From an uncultured Prevotellaceae bacterium (GTDB lineage Bacteria; Bacteroidota; Bacteroidia; Bacteroidales; Bacteroidaceae), in NCBI GenBank assembly GCA_902780635.1, contig CACZGH010000011.1:120542-184541 (forward strand): a stretch of DNA of 64,000 bases, given 5' to 3'. Within the stretch, counting starts at the first letter, position 1. Each line of letters opens with the position of its first letter. Shown here one piece after another: positions 1-8,524 of this stretch. The notes under the pieces were generated by a model. The model was given only the letters and a program-made list of their open reading frames with translations, was not told where the DNA came from and did no database searches. The position numbers and the translations under genes are program-made.

Positions 1-485
1 TTGATCTCACGAGACCCGATTTTATGCTCTGACCCTCCCACACCGAAGGGATGACTTGAGCAGAGTGCAATGGACAGACACTGAGGAGTGTCATTGGCCG
101 GAAGTGTTCTCCATACGCCACCCACATTGTCTGCGCCCAGCTCATGAAGATATTTGACCAGTATCGACACATAGTTGTGCGGATAGACACAATGGCCGTC
201 GAGACGCACGATTACATCACCTTTTGAGGCCAGGATACCTTTGTTCATCGCATAGGGCACCGTCTTCTCTGGATTGTCAATCAGTCTGATATATGGATAC
301 TTCCGTGCATAGTCGTTGATGATGTCTCTAGTGCGGTCAGGGCTCATTCCATCGACGAAGATGACTTCCATCTTGTCTTGTGGGTAGTCCTGTTCAAGGA
401 TTGACAAGATGCACTTCTCGATGAACTTCTCCTCCTTATAGACGGGGAGCACAACAGATATAAAGGACTTATTATTATCTATCAT
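1..485 (-). CDS. Glycosyltransferase family 2 (ExoA-like), partial
   Basis: N-terminal part of a GT2 enzyme; the gene runs off the left edge. I read about 161 codons from an ATG whose last bases overlap the TGA of the upstream fucosyltransferase (ATGA-type coupling). A second ATG in the same frame, 12 bases further upstream, is also possible. The protein begins with a typical GT-A start (SVVLPVYKEEKFIEKC), followed by a VDG near the nucleotide-binding site and a VRLDGHCVYP motif in place of the usual DxD block. That LDGH..YP form recalls the ExoA branch (succinoglycan type). The role inferred from position is transfer of one sugar onto the lipid-linked repeat unit at the cytoplasmic face of the inner membrane. 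Substrate unknown. Confidence 0.85.
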   Translation of the reverse strand, partial: MIDNNKSFISVVLPVYKEEKFIEKCILSILEQDYPQDKMEVIFVDGMSPDRTRDIINDYARKYPYIRLIDNPEKTVPYAMNKGILASKGDVIVRLDGHCVYPHNYVSILVKYLHELGADNVGGVWRTLPANDTPQCLSIALCSSHPFGVGGSEHKIGSREI

Positions 486-1381
486 ATCTTTATCCATGAT
501 GGATCATACAGATGATGTGGAATATGATCATTATTGCTCCATCTTGCAGGCACAAGCACTGATTCAACGTTTTTATTTAAGAAAGCTCCCCACCAACTGA
601 ACGAACTGTTTGCGATGACCAGATGTTTGCAATATGTCATTAAGAACATATCCCAGAAACTATCTTTCCCTTTGTTGTCTGTAACATATACAATATCACT
701 GTTGTTGAGGAGAGGAGCTATATTTTCCCTACACCAATCCATGTCATTAGAAAAGATAAAGAAGGTGTATTTGCTGTCTTTTGATGTCAGACGGCTGATT
801 GCTTTCTTATAATATGTGATATCGCAGATATTATTAAATGCAGCTGACTGCAAATAGTCCCCCCTTCGAATATGCATTCCCACACTTTTTGTGGTGCAAA
901 TTTTTTCAATCATCTCTTTGTTGTAATCATTAGGAGCGGGATGTTGAAAAATATCAAAAAGTGTGTCTTTTATATCTTGATAGTAATCGATGCATTGCCA
1001 GTTGCCCTCATAATACCTGTCACCTTCCGTAAAGACCTCATCCAAATATATATAATTTTTCGAATACGGGATAATCATCTCTGTCTTCCTGACAGGAAGC
1101 AAGCGACGGCAAAGACGAGATAAAAAATAATTGGGTATGTAATAACTGACACGGCTGACTTGTCTGAAATGGGCTATTGGAATCGTGGCATGAGGAAAAA
1201 TCTTCGCCAGTTCAAAGCCATTATGTAGATTTGTAGCCTTTATTTTCTTCAAAAAGATATAATGATAGTGATGCGTATCTATATAAATGGCCTCATTGGG
1301 GTAATGTTTCTTCAAAAAGACAGCAAATGCATACTGAAACATCTGGTTGCCCAATCCGCCTGATATATTGACTATTTTCAT
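482..1381 (-). CDS. Alpha-1,2-fucosyltransferase, GT11
   Basis: A 299-aa protein of the usual GT11 length. It opens with the family signature GGLGNQMFQYAFAV and carries the GDP-fucose binding motif HIRRGDY near residue 172, plus a late SSFSWWGAFLN block typical of the family. The family transfers L-fucose from GDP-fucose to the 2-OH of galactose or a related acceptor. It sits in the polysaccharide operon, overlaps the start of the GT2 gene downstream, and follows the acyltransferase gene by 9 bp. The fucosyl residue is therefore probably part of the repeat unit or a branch. No GDP-fucose synthesis genes (gmd, fcl, fkp) are seen here, so the donor must come from elsewhere. Confidence 0.92.
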   Translation of the reverse strand: MKIVNISGGLGNQMFQYAFAVFLKKHYPNEAIYIDTHHYHYIFLKKIKATNLHNGFELAKIFPHATIPIAHFRQVSRVSYYIPNYFLSRLCRRLLPVRKTEMIIPYSKNYIYLDEVFTEGDRYYEGNWQCIDYYQDIKDTLFDIFQHPAPNDYNKEMIEKICTTKSVGMHIRRGDYLQSAAFNNICDITYYKKAISRLTSKDSKYTFFIFSNDMDWCRENIAPLLNNSDIVYVTDNKGKDSFWDMFLMTYCKHLVIANSSFSWWGAFLNKNVESVLVPARWSNNDHIPHHLYDPSWIKI

Positions 1382-1390
1382 TATGCGTGA

Positions 1391-2041
1391 TTAATTATTT
1401 GTCGTCAGCTTGACAAACGCCGCAATATCCTTCACTTTCGCCCTGAAGTACTTCTGGTAGTTTTTTTCCAACACCTCACGACGGAGACGTTTCTCCTCTG
1501 GATAGAGCTGTTGCTCGTGGGCGATGATGTCGTCAGGGGTGTATCTGAAGCCTATCACCTTGCCAGGATTTCCCACAACAATGGCGTAGGGGGGCACTTT
1601 ACAACTTCTGAGCACGGTACCAGCACCGATGATGGCACCACGGCCGATATGAGTGCCGGAAAGAAGGGTGACGTTGGCAGCGAGCCATACACTCTCCTCC
1701 ACGATGACCTCACCGGGCTCCAGATTGTCATTGCCGCCATCATGTATCTCATGCCCTATCTCCACCCGATGGTTGTCGGTGACGACAGTGAGTCCACCAG
1801 CAGCGCCAGAGTCATCGCCCATGACAAACCGCCCTTTGGTGGCATAAAGCACATTGTTCCAGTCGATATTGACATTGCGGCCTAAATAAATGTTTTGCCG
1901 GCCACTGACGATGGAAGGTTTGTGCACATGTGCACCTGGGCCGAGAGCGCCCCAAGGCGCCGGCCTTGAGATATACCTCGTGAGAAACGAGGAGAAAGCG
2001 AGTCTGAGTGCCTTAAAAAGATATCGGATGGTAAAGAACAT
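1391..2041 (-). CDS. Hexapeptide-repeat (LbH) acyltransferase
   Basis: About 216 aa. Left-handed beta-helix hexapeptide repeats run from about residue 50 to 180 (LGRNVNIDW, GRGAIIGAGTVL), ending in the usual VVGNPGKVIGFRY tail. The family transfers acetyl or other acyl groups from CoA to sugars. The frame is open further upstream to a GTG inside the SDR gene, but the ATG at 2041, 10 bp after the SDR stop, is the better start. Its place right after the ACP, KAS III and SDR genes suggests it may move the acyl group made by that cassette, or simply O-acetylate the polysaccharide. Acyl-group specificity cannot be read from the sequence. Confidence 0.8.
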   Translation of the reverse strand: MFFTIRYLFKALRLAFSSFLTRYISRPAPWGALGPGAHVHKPSIVSGRQNIYLGRNVNIDWNNVLYATKGRFVMGDDSGAAGGLTVVTDNHRVEIGHEIHDGGNDNLEPGEVIVEESVWLAANVTLLSGTHIGRGAIIGAGTVLRSCKVPPYAIVVGNPGKVIGFRYTPDDIIAHEQQLYPEEKRLRREVLEKNYQKYFRAKVKDIAAFVKLTTNN

Positions 2042-2051
2042 AGATACAGAC

Positions 2052-2810
2052 TTATCGGATGGTATACCCACCGTCGATGATGAGATTCTGTCCGGTCATC
2101 CACTTAGAGGCATCACTCAGGAGGAAGACACAAGCATGGGCAATGTCGGAAGGTTCGCCCAATCCCAATGGGAAACCGTCGATACGTTTTTTATAGTCAG
2201 CCTCGGAGAGCGTGGAGAGGTAGCTTTCCATCAAAGGCGTCTTCACCGTGCCAGGAGACACACAATTGACACGTATCTTACGTTTGGCCAACTCGAGTGC
2301 GAGCACACGGGCACCACTGATCAGTGCACCCTTGGAGGCGGCATAAGCCGTCAATCCGCTCCGTGCGATGACACCACTGATAGATGCTATCAACACCACG
2401 CTGCCACCACTATTGAAATGCTTGACCTGGCAGAGTTGGCGCACCAGTTCAAAACCACTGACGGTGTTGACGCTTAGCAGCGTCTCATAATCTTGGGGCG
2501 TAAGTAGTTTGGAAGGAGCCGTCCGTTCTATACCAGCAGAATGGATAAGTCCATCCACCTTGCCATGTCTCTCATGTATCTGACCGACCAGAGCCGCAAT
2601 CCCATTGAGGTCGGTCAGGTCATAGGAAATGGTCTCATGACCCTCACCCTCCAGCAAGGCGGCCACCTCGCTCAGTCTCTGCTGATTGCGGCCGATAGCT
2701 ATCACCCTGGCTCCCAGTTGGCTGCACTGGATGGCACACTGCCGTCCGATGCCCGAGGAGGCGCCGGTGATGACGATGATCTTACCTTGAAGAGAATAAG
2801 GTGATGTCAT
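2052..2810 (-). CDS. SDR-family oxidoreductase (FabG-like)
   Basis: A 252-aa classical short-chain dehydrogenase. It has the Rossmann TGASSGIG motif at about residues 15-22, an N-S-Y-K catalytic set with Ser143, Tyr156 and Lys160 (AYAASK), and the usual C-terminal TGQNLIIDGG. The length and closing motif fit 3-oxoacyl-ACP reductase (FabG) and its relatives. The gene lies 1 bp downstream of the KAS III gene and close to an ACP gene. Reduction of a 3-oxoacyl-ACP made by that KAS III is therefore the most economical role. A sugar-nucleotide reductase role remains possible but is less favoured by context. Confidence 0.85.
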   Translation of the reverse strand: MTSPYSLQGKIIVITGASSGIGRQCAIQCSQLGARVIAIGRNQQRLSEVAALLEGEGHETISYDLTDLNGIAALVGQIHERHGKVDGLIHSAGIERTAPSKLLTPQDYETLLSVNTVSGFELVRQLCQVKHFNSGGSVVLIASISGVIARSGLTAYAASKGALISGARVLALELAKRKIRVNCVSPGTVKTPLMESYLSTLSEADYKKRIDGFPLGLGEPSDIAHACVFLLSDASKWMTGQNLIIDGGYTIR

Positions 2811-2811
2811 A

Positions 2812-3870
2812 TTATATCTCTACTATTTCACTGATATGGCAGTGGTCGAATGAGACGATGGCGGTAGACCAAGACATCCCTACGCCAAAAGCGCTCAGAA
2901 GCAACGTCTTATGACCTTGAAGCTGGTCTTTCAACTCACTGACAATAGTGAGTGGTACAGAAACGGATGAGGTGTTGCCAAACTTCTCAATGGTGTGGGG
3001 TATCTTGGCCGTGTCAAGTTTCATCTTCTTGGCGATATAACTATTGATATAATTGTTGGCCTGATGGAAGACGAAAAAGTCGACCTGGTCTTTGTCCAAC
3101 CCCGCATACTCCAATGTCTTTTTGATGTCACGCGGGATTTCTCTAATCACAAAGGTGAAGACGTCGCCACCGCGCATATATCCCTGCTCGTCACTGCGTA
3201 TATTGCCATATTCGTCGACCACACGTTCACGCAGTGTCTCCTCACTGCTGGGATAGCGATAACCACCACCCTTGATCATGATGAGGTCGTGACGAGAACC
3301 ATCTGAATTGAGTGAGAACCAGCTTTTGCCGAACCGCTCGTCCCGTTCGACAAGAGCCGCAATGCCACCATCGCCGAAAATAAAGGCGCTGCGCCGGTCT
3401 TTGGGCGAATACACCTTGGAACGAGTCTCGCCATCTAGTACCATGGCTTTGTGGAAATTGCCACCCTGCATCATGCCATAGACCACAGACAAAGCATAAC
3501 TGAAACCAGCACATCCCAACTGGATGTCAAAAGCGACACAATGGTTGGGAAGGCCCAGACGATGTTGCAAAATAATCGAGGTGGCTGGCATCCGATAGTC
3601 GGGCGTCTGTGAGAGAAACACCAGCAGATCGATGTCCTCACGACAGATGTCATTGTCTTTGATAAGCTGCTCCGCTGCCGCATAGCATAAATCGGACGAG
3701 CAAGTGTCCTTGTCGGCAAACCGACGTTCGAAAACGCCTACCTTGTCGACCACTTCCTTGACCTGGTCGGCAGGGAAATAGTCGGTATACTCATAGTTGT
3801 GGATGACCTGCCGTGGCACACATCCCGCCATGGCACTGACACCCACGCCATCAAAAGAAATCAAAGCCAT
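2812..3870 (-). CDS. 3-oxoacyl-ACP synthase III-like (KAS III)
   Basis: A 352-aa thiolase-fold enzyme of the FabH group with a complete Cys-His-Asn triad: Cys120 in QLGCAGFSYAL, His269 in VFHQANNYI, and Asn299 in KFGNTSSVSVP. The family condenses an acyl-CoA with malonyl-ACP. Clustering with its own ACP (4 bp upstream), an SDR and an acyltransferase points to a dedicated short acyl chain for decorating the surface polysaccharide, not bulk fatty acid synthesis. I infer this from context; I see no malonyl transferase or dehydratase here. Some Flavobacteriia are reported to carry dihydroxyhexanoyl amides on O-antigen sugars, which would need a similar set. Confidence 0.88.
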   Translation of the reverse strand: MALISFDGVGVSAMAGCVPRQVIHNYEYTDYFPADQVKEVVDKVGVFERRFADKDTCSSDLCYAAAEQLIKDNDICREDIDLLVFLSQTPDYRMPATSIILQHRLGLPNHCVAFDIQLGCAGFSYALSVVYGMMQGGNFHKAMVLDGETRSKVYSPKDRRSAFIFGDGGIAALVERDERFGKSWFSLNSDGSRHDLIMIKGGGYRYPSSEETLRERVVDEYGNIRSDEQGYMRGGDVFTFVIREIPRDIKKTLEYAGLDKDQVDFFVFHQANNYINSYIAKKMKLDTAKIPHTIEKFGNTSSVSVPLTIVSELKDQLQGHKTLLLSAFGVGMSWSTAIVSFDHCHISEIVEI

Positions 3871-3874
3871 GACG

Positions 3875-4099
3875 TCAAGCGGTAGCCAATAGGTAAAGGT
3901 CGTTGATGGTCTCGGCAGCGTGAATGTCCTTCTCCTCTATCTGCTTCTCAAACTCCTCGTCGAAGAAGGCGATGATGAGCATGACAGACAGCGAACTCCA
4001 TTCTTCGAGATCTTTGAATATCGTCTCAGGAGTCAGTGCCTCCACATCTTCTATCTCTATGGCTTCTGCCAATTTCTCGATAAATTCAGATATTTCCAT
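3875..4099 (-). CDS. Acyl carrier protein
   Basis: A 74-aa acidic four-helix protein of ACP size. The phosphopantetheine site is a variant, EWSSLSVM with Ser36 as the probable attached residue, instead of the housekeeping DSLD. It is followed by the usual acidic helix II (FDEEFEKQIEE). The gene is first in the acyl cassette and ends 4 bp before the KAS III gene, so both are probably translated from one message and the ACP presumably serves KAS III and the SDR. The deviant site suggests a special-purpose ACP distinct from the fatty-acid AcpP. Confidence 0.85.
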   Translation of the reverse strand: MEISEFIEKLAEAIEIEDVEALTPETIFKDLEEWSSLSVMLIIAFFDEEFEKQIEEKDIHAAETINDLYLLATA

Positions 4100-4132
4100 A
4101 ATAAGTATATATGATATTTGTTGATTTCAAAA

Positions 4133-5092
4133 TCACTTGGTCTTCTGCTTTTTGGGAGGGAAGTCTTTGATATTGATCAAACTGCCAAGTTCTGTCAAAA
4201 ATTCTTGGCTGAAACTATCCATTAGCCCTCCTTGTGAGGTAAATGTAAGTTCACCAAAATAGATTTTCCCATTAACATTATACAAATCTACCCGCACCTC
4301 AGGAAAACCAGCAGACAATTGCTCTGCAATATGAATCATCTTTTCTAAATTCTGAGGTTTGGGCAATAGTTTTCCCTGTGGGTAATCCGATGTAAAAACA
4401 GTATATTCAGGATGTGCATTCCAGTCGAGATCGTAGGTCAGTTTATATGCTTTACCTCCTTCGACATCCCTATCGTAATACACACATATATAGTGAGCCT
4501 TGCCATAAATACACCATATTTTATAATCTATAAGGCTTTCTGTGTCATCTGATTGTATCAGCAATTCCTCTGCAATGATACAGGGAACCATATCCTTATA
4601 TTGTGGTTCTACGTGAAGAATACCGATGTCCTTACGCTTTAACCAATGATCCAGTGTAGATAAGATGTTCTTTCGTTGCTTTTCATCCATCTTATCCTTG
4701 TCACGGACTATCAGGTTGGTTCCTGTGCCATCTCCATTATTGGCTTTGAATATGAAAGATGAGGGCAGGGAAGCAAAGTCTATCTCATCTATATGATACC
4801 ATACGCCATATAGCTTTGGCAGGATCTCTTTAAGACCTATACTCTCTACATATGATCTCACTTTATATTTATCCGCCAGCTCCGTCCATTTTGAAGTGTC
4901 AGAATATAATTTTGCCCATAAAATCTTCTCATTGAGGTCTTTGGGATTCTTTAAGTCGACACATCGACGGAACGTGAAAAAATACCTCAGTCGAATCAAG
5001 GTGACAGGAGAACATTTCCCCATCCACTTACAGATAAGAATAAGAGGATAGAAAAGAATTCTGCCTGACTTGCTTGTGGTCGGATGGAACAT
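4133..5092 (-). CDS. TupA-like ATP-grasp protein
   Basis: A 319-aa protein that fits the ATPgrasp_TupA family. It has the N-terminal pattern NEKILWAKLY...ELADKYKVRSYV, then KANNGDGTGTN, DYKIWCIYG and VRVDLYNVNGKIYFGELTFT, which carry the nucleotide and Mg-binding residues of the ATP-grasp fold. Such proteins are common in capsule and O-antigen clusters, and TupA itself acts in teichuronopeptide synthesis. The presumed reaction is ATP-dependent amide or ester formation on a sugar acid or an amino group, but substrates are mostly unknown. It lies 5 bp from the next GT4 gene in the same operon. Confidence 0.8.
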   Translation of the reverse strand: MFHPTTSKSGRILFYPLILICKWMGKCSPVTLIRLRYFFTFRRCVDLKNPKDLNEKILWAKLYSDTSKWTELADKYKVRSYVESIGLKEILPKLYGVWYHIDEIDFASLPSSFIFKANNGDGTGTNLIVRDKDKMDEKQRKNILSTLDHWLKRKDIGILHVEPQYKDMVPCIIAEELLIQSDDTESLIDYKIWCIYGKAHYICVYYDRDVEGGKAYKLTYDLDWNAHPEYTVFTSDYPQGKLLPKPQNLEKMIHIAEQLSAGFPEVRVDLYNVNGKIYFGELTFTSQGGLMDSFSQEFLTELGSLINIKDFPPKKQKTK

Positions 5093-5097
5093 GACTA

Positions 5098-6147
5098 TTA
5101 AAGATTGATGCTTTTGAAAAAAGAAGGAGTCAGCAGCGCATTCATGTCATACTTCATCGCCATAGACTGAGCATTTTTCCCCCGCTCAACGATCATATGA
5201 GGATTATTGATATAAAACTCCATCGCATCTGCCAACGCTTCTACCTGATGTACTGGCACAATCGTGCCCGTCTTGCCATCCTCTACAATATCGGCATTGA
5301 GATTCCATTTTGTCGCTATGATGGGAAGACCAGCGATAAACCCATCAATTAATATTCCTGCAAAGCCCTCTCCTGGCAAGAAAGTGGGGAAAAGCATGAC
5401 ATCATAACCAGCCAATTCATCATAATTTTCTTTGACGCGTAAGTCGATGAAACCTTTATGATTAACATGAGGAAGGTCTTTCAATGAACCTTCAAAACTG
5501 GATTGATAGTCAGCATCAACTTTACCATAGAAATCTATGGTGTATTTATTTTCAAGCCCCCTTTTGTTGAGCAATTTCGCTGCTTCTATAATCTCATCAC
5601 AGCCCTTTAATGGAGAAATTCTGGACAAGAAAACGAATTTGCAAACCTGAGCTTCTTTTCTTTCCCATTTTTTTACAGGGATATATTCTATCTTTTTAAA
5701 ATTGGGAAGAGTCAGCACATTTTTGAAATCATATTGTTCCAAAATATTTTGCATACTTTTCCCTTCTACTATAATGAAACTGAGTTTCTTATATAATTTT
5801 GCTGGATATTTCTTATTTCGGATATGATTGGCAAAACTACCTCCTATCACCCAATAAATGATATTTTTGATAGGGAGAAACCTAAATAAGCGTAGTATAG
5901 TATATGCGCCTGGAGGCGCAGTGGAGATGATAAAAGAAGAACGCAGATTTCTTAATACATAGAAAATAGACTTGACTATCTCTAATTTTGATTTTCTTAA
6001 TTGGTTCGTATCGATAACCTTAAGAGACGGACTATAGGAGGACAAATGTTTAACAATGTAGAAATTTTTTACAACGTCACCTCCCACAAGTCCACGACCT
6101 TTTGCCATCGGACCGATAAAAACTATTTTGTTCTTTTTTGCTGTCAT
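5098..6147 (-). CDS. Glycosyltransferase family 4
   Basis: A 349-aa GT-B enzyme with a glycine-rich N-terminal loop (GPMAKGRGLVGGDV) and the C-terminal donor-binding region FVFLSRISPLKG...GEGFAGILIDGFIAGLP. The usual E-x7-E pair of GT4 reads E-x7-D here (EGFAGILID), a conservative but noticeable change. The inferred role is retaining sugar transfer in assembly of the repeat unit on the cytoplasmic side. The start ATG is 13 bp after the stop of the preceding GT4 gene. Donor and acceptor cannot be predicted. Confidence 0.86.
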   Translation of the reverse strand: MTAKKNKIVFIGPMAKGRGLVGGDVVKNFYIVKHLSSYSPSLKVIDTNQLRKSKLEIVKSIFYVLRNLRSSFIISTAPPGAYTILRLFRFLPIKNIIYWVIGGSFANHIRNKKYPAKLYKKLSFIIVEGKSMQNILEQYDFKNVLTLPNFKKIEYIPVKKWERKEAQVCKFVFLSRISPLKGCDEIIEAAKLLNKRGLENKYTIDFYGKVDADYQSSFEGSLKDLPHVNHKGFIDLRVKENYDELAGYDVMLFPTFLPGEGFAGILIDGFIAGLPIIATKWNLNADIVEDGKTGTIVPVHQVEALADAMEFYINNPHMIVERGKNAQSMAMKYDMNALLTPSFFKSINL

Positions 6148-6160
6148 TGACTACAAGTTA

Positions 6161-7240
6161 TTATTGTTCGATGAGATCAATATATTTCTTGATAAAGACA
6201 TCTTTCGAAAAGAGAACCAAAGCCTTTTGACGATTCAACAGACTGATTTCTCTTTTCTCCTCATCAGTCATATTAACAAAATGGCTGATACTATCACAAA
6301 TACTATTGATGTCAGTGGGATCAAAGAGAAGACCATTCTTTCCGTTTTCCACGATCACACCATTGTCACAGACATTGCCACACAGGATTGGAAGGCCACA
6401 ACTCATAGCCTCGCATATTACATTCGGAAAACCCTCATAAATAGAAGGAAGGCACAAAGCCTCATATTTCCCATAGGTATCTTTTATATTCTTGTCCACC
6501 TTCTTAAAGGTAAAGACATCTTCTACTTGCTCTTCTTTGATGGTCTTTACGCACAAATCAAGGTATTCTTTATTCACGCTGCCATACCAGTCGACTTTGA
6601 CCAAAATATTTTTGCGTTTTAATATCCCTAATGCCTTGATAAGGTTGACAATGTTTTTTTGTGCCACTATTCTACCTACTCCTATTAAGGTATTAGTCCT
6701 AAATTCTGTCTTTTCTATATTTCGGGGCTTGAATGCTGTACAGTCCACATAATTGGTGATGGTGTGTGTCTTTTTTGACAAGAAACCAGCATGTTTCTTG
6801 ATGAAAGAAGACTGAGAATTTGAATTAGCAACTACTGCATCCGACAGCCTAAAACAGTTGAATTTGATCTTATCACGAAGGGTATAAGAGACACTTGTGT
6901 TTCGTTCAGACACTATCAGCTTGAATTTCACAAAAAGTCTGATCAGGCATAATATCATGGATGAAGAATAGGAATATGAAATGACACCATAAGGTTTCTC
7001 TCTAAGAATCGTCTTCATCAAAAGAAAAAATCTCAACAGTTTGTTTTTCACATTACCTAAGCACTCGTACTCCAGTCCACGTCCGATAACTTCATCTTTA
7101 TAGAACAGAGCACTATAATAGGTGATGATCTTTGGTGAATAATCATTGTCTTTAAGCAGATGGGCAAGACCTATCAATTGTCTTTGTGCTCCACCTGACT
7201 CTAAACTTTCAATGACACACAGTATTCTTTTTGAATCCAT
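6161..7240 (-). CDS. Glycosyltransferase family 4
   Basis: About 359 aa. The N-terminal SLESGGAQRQLIGLAHLL is the common GT4 acceptor-side loop. The C-terminal half shows LIGVGRIVAQKN and an intact E-x7-E motif (EGFPNVICE) followed by AMSCGLPIL. I place the start at the ATG at 7240 (MDSKRIL); the frame extends three codons further only to a TTG. It belongs to the polysaccharide operon, 61 bp after the polymerase gene. Sugar specificity unknown. Confidence 0.88.
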   Translation of the reverse strand: MDSKRILCVIESLESGGAQRQLIGLAHLLKDNDYSPKIITYYSALFYKDEVIGRGLEYECLGNVKNKLLRFFLLMKTILREKPYGVISYSYSSSMILCLIRLFVKFKLIVSERNTSVSYTLRDKIKFNCFRLSDAVVANSNSQSSFIKKHAGFLSKKTHTITNYVDCTAFKPRNIEKTEFRTNTLIGVGRIVAQKNIVNLIKALGILKRKNILVKVDWYGSVNKEYLDLCVKTIKEEQVEDVFTFKKVDKNIKDTYGKYEALCLPSIYEGFPNVICEAMSCGLPILCGNVCDNGVIVENGKNGLLFDPTDINSICDSISHFVNMTDEEKREISLLNRQKALVLFSKDVFIKKYIDLIEQ

Positions 7241-7301
7241 CTTCCCCAAAAACCTAAGACCTAAGAACCTTCAACCCAGGAAATTAAACGAAAGCGAAAC
7301 A

Positions 7302-8489
7302 TCATTTAATATATGGATATTTGGCTTTACATTGCTCTAAATGGATGAAATACATCATAAACAGATAATAGGTCGACTTGGATGCATATTCGACAGCGCC
7401 CCAGTCTGTAAGCAATTTACAGAATATGATTGTCATAACAATGACAGCATACTTGTCTACAGACAAATATTTGTATTCTTTGACAAGGATATAAAGATAT
7501 ATGCCATAATAAGATATCAAGCCAATAACTCCACCGCAAGCTGCAATTTCTGCATAGTTACAATGTAGGTAACAATCGTGATTGGTTGCTTCGAGTGCAA
7601 GCAGTCGGCCATTTCCCATGCCTATGCCAAGAAGAGGTGTCAATTGTAACTGATGCCATCCTAACTCTCTGTAAACCTTTCTAAGATTCGTAGAATGAGA
7701 TTCTCCTCCTGTAAAAGAGGCAATCAAGTCATTCATTCGGGTTGTTGCTCCATGAAAGGCATCTGTTTGAGACAAAAGTATCAATACAAGAACGACCATA
7801 AAAGCAACAAATAAGATTCTCAGAATAGGCAGCAAGTTTTTTTTGATATTGTCAGTATTTTTGAAAATGATAAGGAACATATATCCCACCACAAGCATAA
7901 TAATCGCTTTTCGGCTTTGCGTAGAACCGATCAGAAAAACAAGTGGGATCATTAAGAAAAACCAATCTCGATATTTCTTTAAAAAATGTATATAAAATAG
8001 ATGTATAATAATAGTTAATGATGATAACATTCCTAACGAGTTTACATTCAGGAACTCATTATATAGTCGGGCACTATTAAATAATACTCTTGAAGGACCG
8101 TAATGGATAATAGCATAAAAAGACACTATATATCCACTCCATAATACGGTTTTCAATAAAACATCTATATCAGGGCGTTTATGGTAATAGGAATAAAGCA
8201 CTGTCATGCAAATAAAAATCTTAAACAATGTGTTTGCCTTTTCCATTGCAAAAAAATAGTTTCTTGCCCAAAAGATGGTCAAAAGACAAAATAAGGCAAA
8301 CTGAAATACTGCTATATGGAATGCATGGATCTGCAATTTTAAACCTGTGAATACCAGTATGACACCTGCAATAAAAGCAAGATAATAAGATCCATAAACA
8401 TTACGACCTATAAAGAATAAAGTGGTATAAAATGTGAAGGTTAAAAACCAAATGATTTTATCCTTTGACGTTATGATATTGGTCGGCAT
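7302..8489 (-). CDS. O-antigen/polysaccharide polymerase, Wzy-like
   Basis: A 395-aa very hydrophobic protein with about ten to twelve predicted membrane segments. A larger hydrophilic loop contains LLGIGMGNGR and then NHDCYLHCNYAEIAACGGVIGL, which matches the H-N/D-x-YL...E..A..GG pattern of the Wzy_C / O-antigen ligase family. In a Wzx/Wzy pathway this enzyme joins flipped repeat units on the periplasmic side. A ligase (WaaL-type) has the same fold, but position among repeat-unit transferases and the Wzx gene favours the polymerase. Sequence is otherwise poorly conserved, as expected for this family. Confidence 0.82.
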   Translation of the reverse strand: MPTNIITSKDKIIWFLTFTFYTTLFFIGRNVYGSYYLAFIAGVILVFTGLKLQIHAFHIAVFQFALFCLLTIFWARNYFFAMEKANTLFKIFICMTVLYSYYHKRPDIDVLLKTVLWSGYIVSFYAIIHYGPSRVLFNSARLYNEFLNVNSLGMLSSLTIIIHLFYIHFLKKYRDWFFLMIPLVFLIGSTQSRKAIIMLVVGYMFLIIFKNTDNIKKNLLPILRILFVAFMVVLVLILLSQTDAFHGATTRMNDLIASFTGGESHSTNLRKVYRELGWHQLQLTPLLGIGMGNGRLLALEATNHDCYLHCNYAEIAACGGVIGLISYYGIYLYILVKEYKYLSVDKYAVIVMTIIFCKLLTDWGAVEYASKSTYYLFMMYFIHLEQCKAKYPYIK

Positions 8490-8524
8490 ATATTTTCTTT
8501 TTCAAATGATTATTATACTATTTG

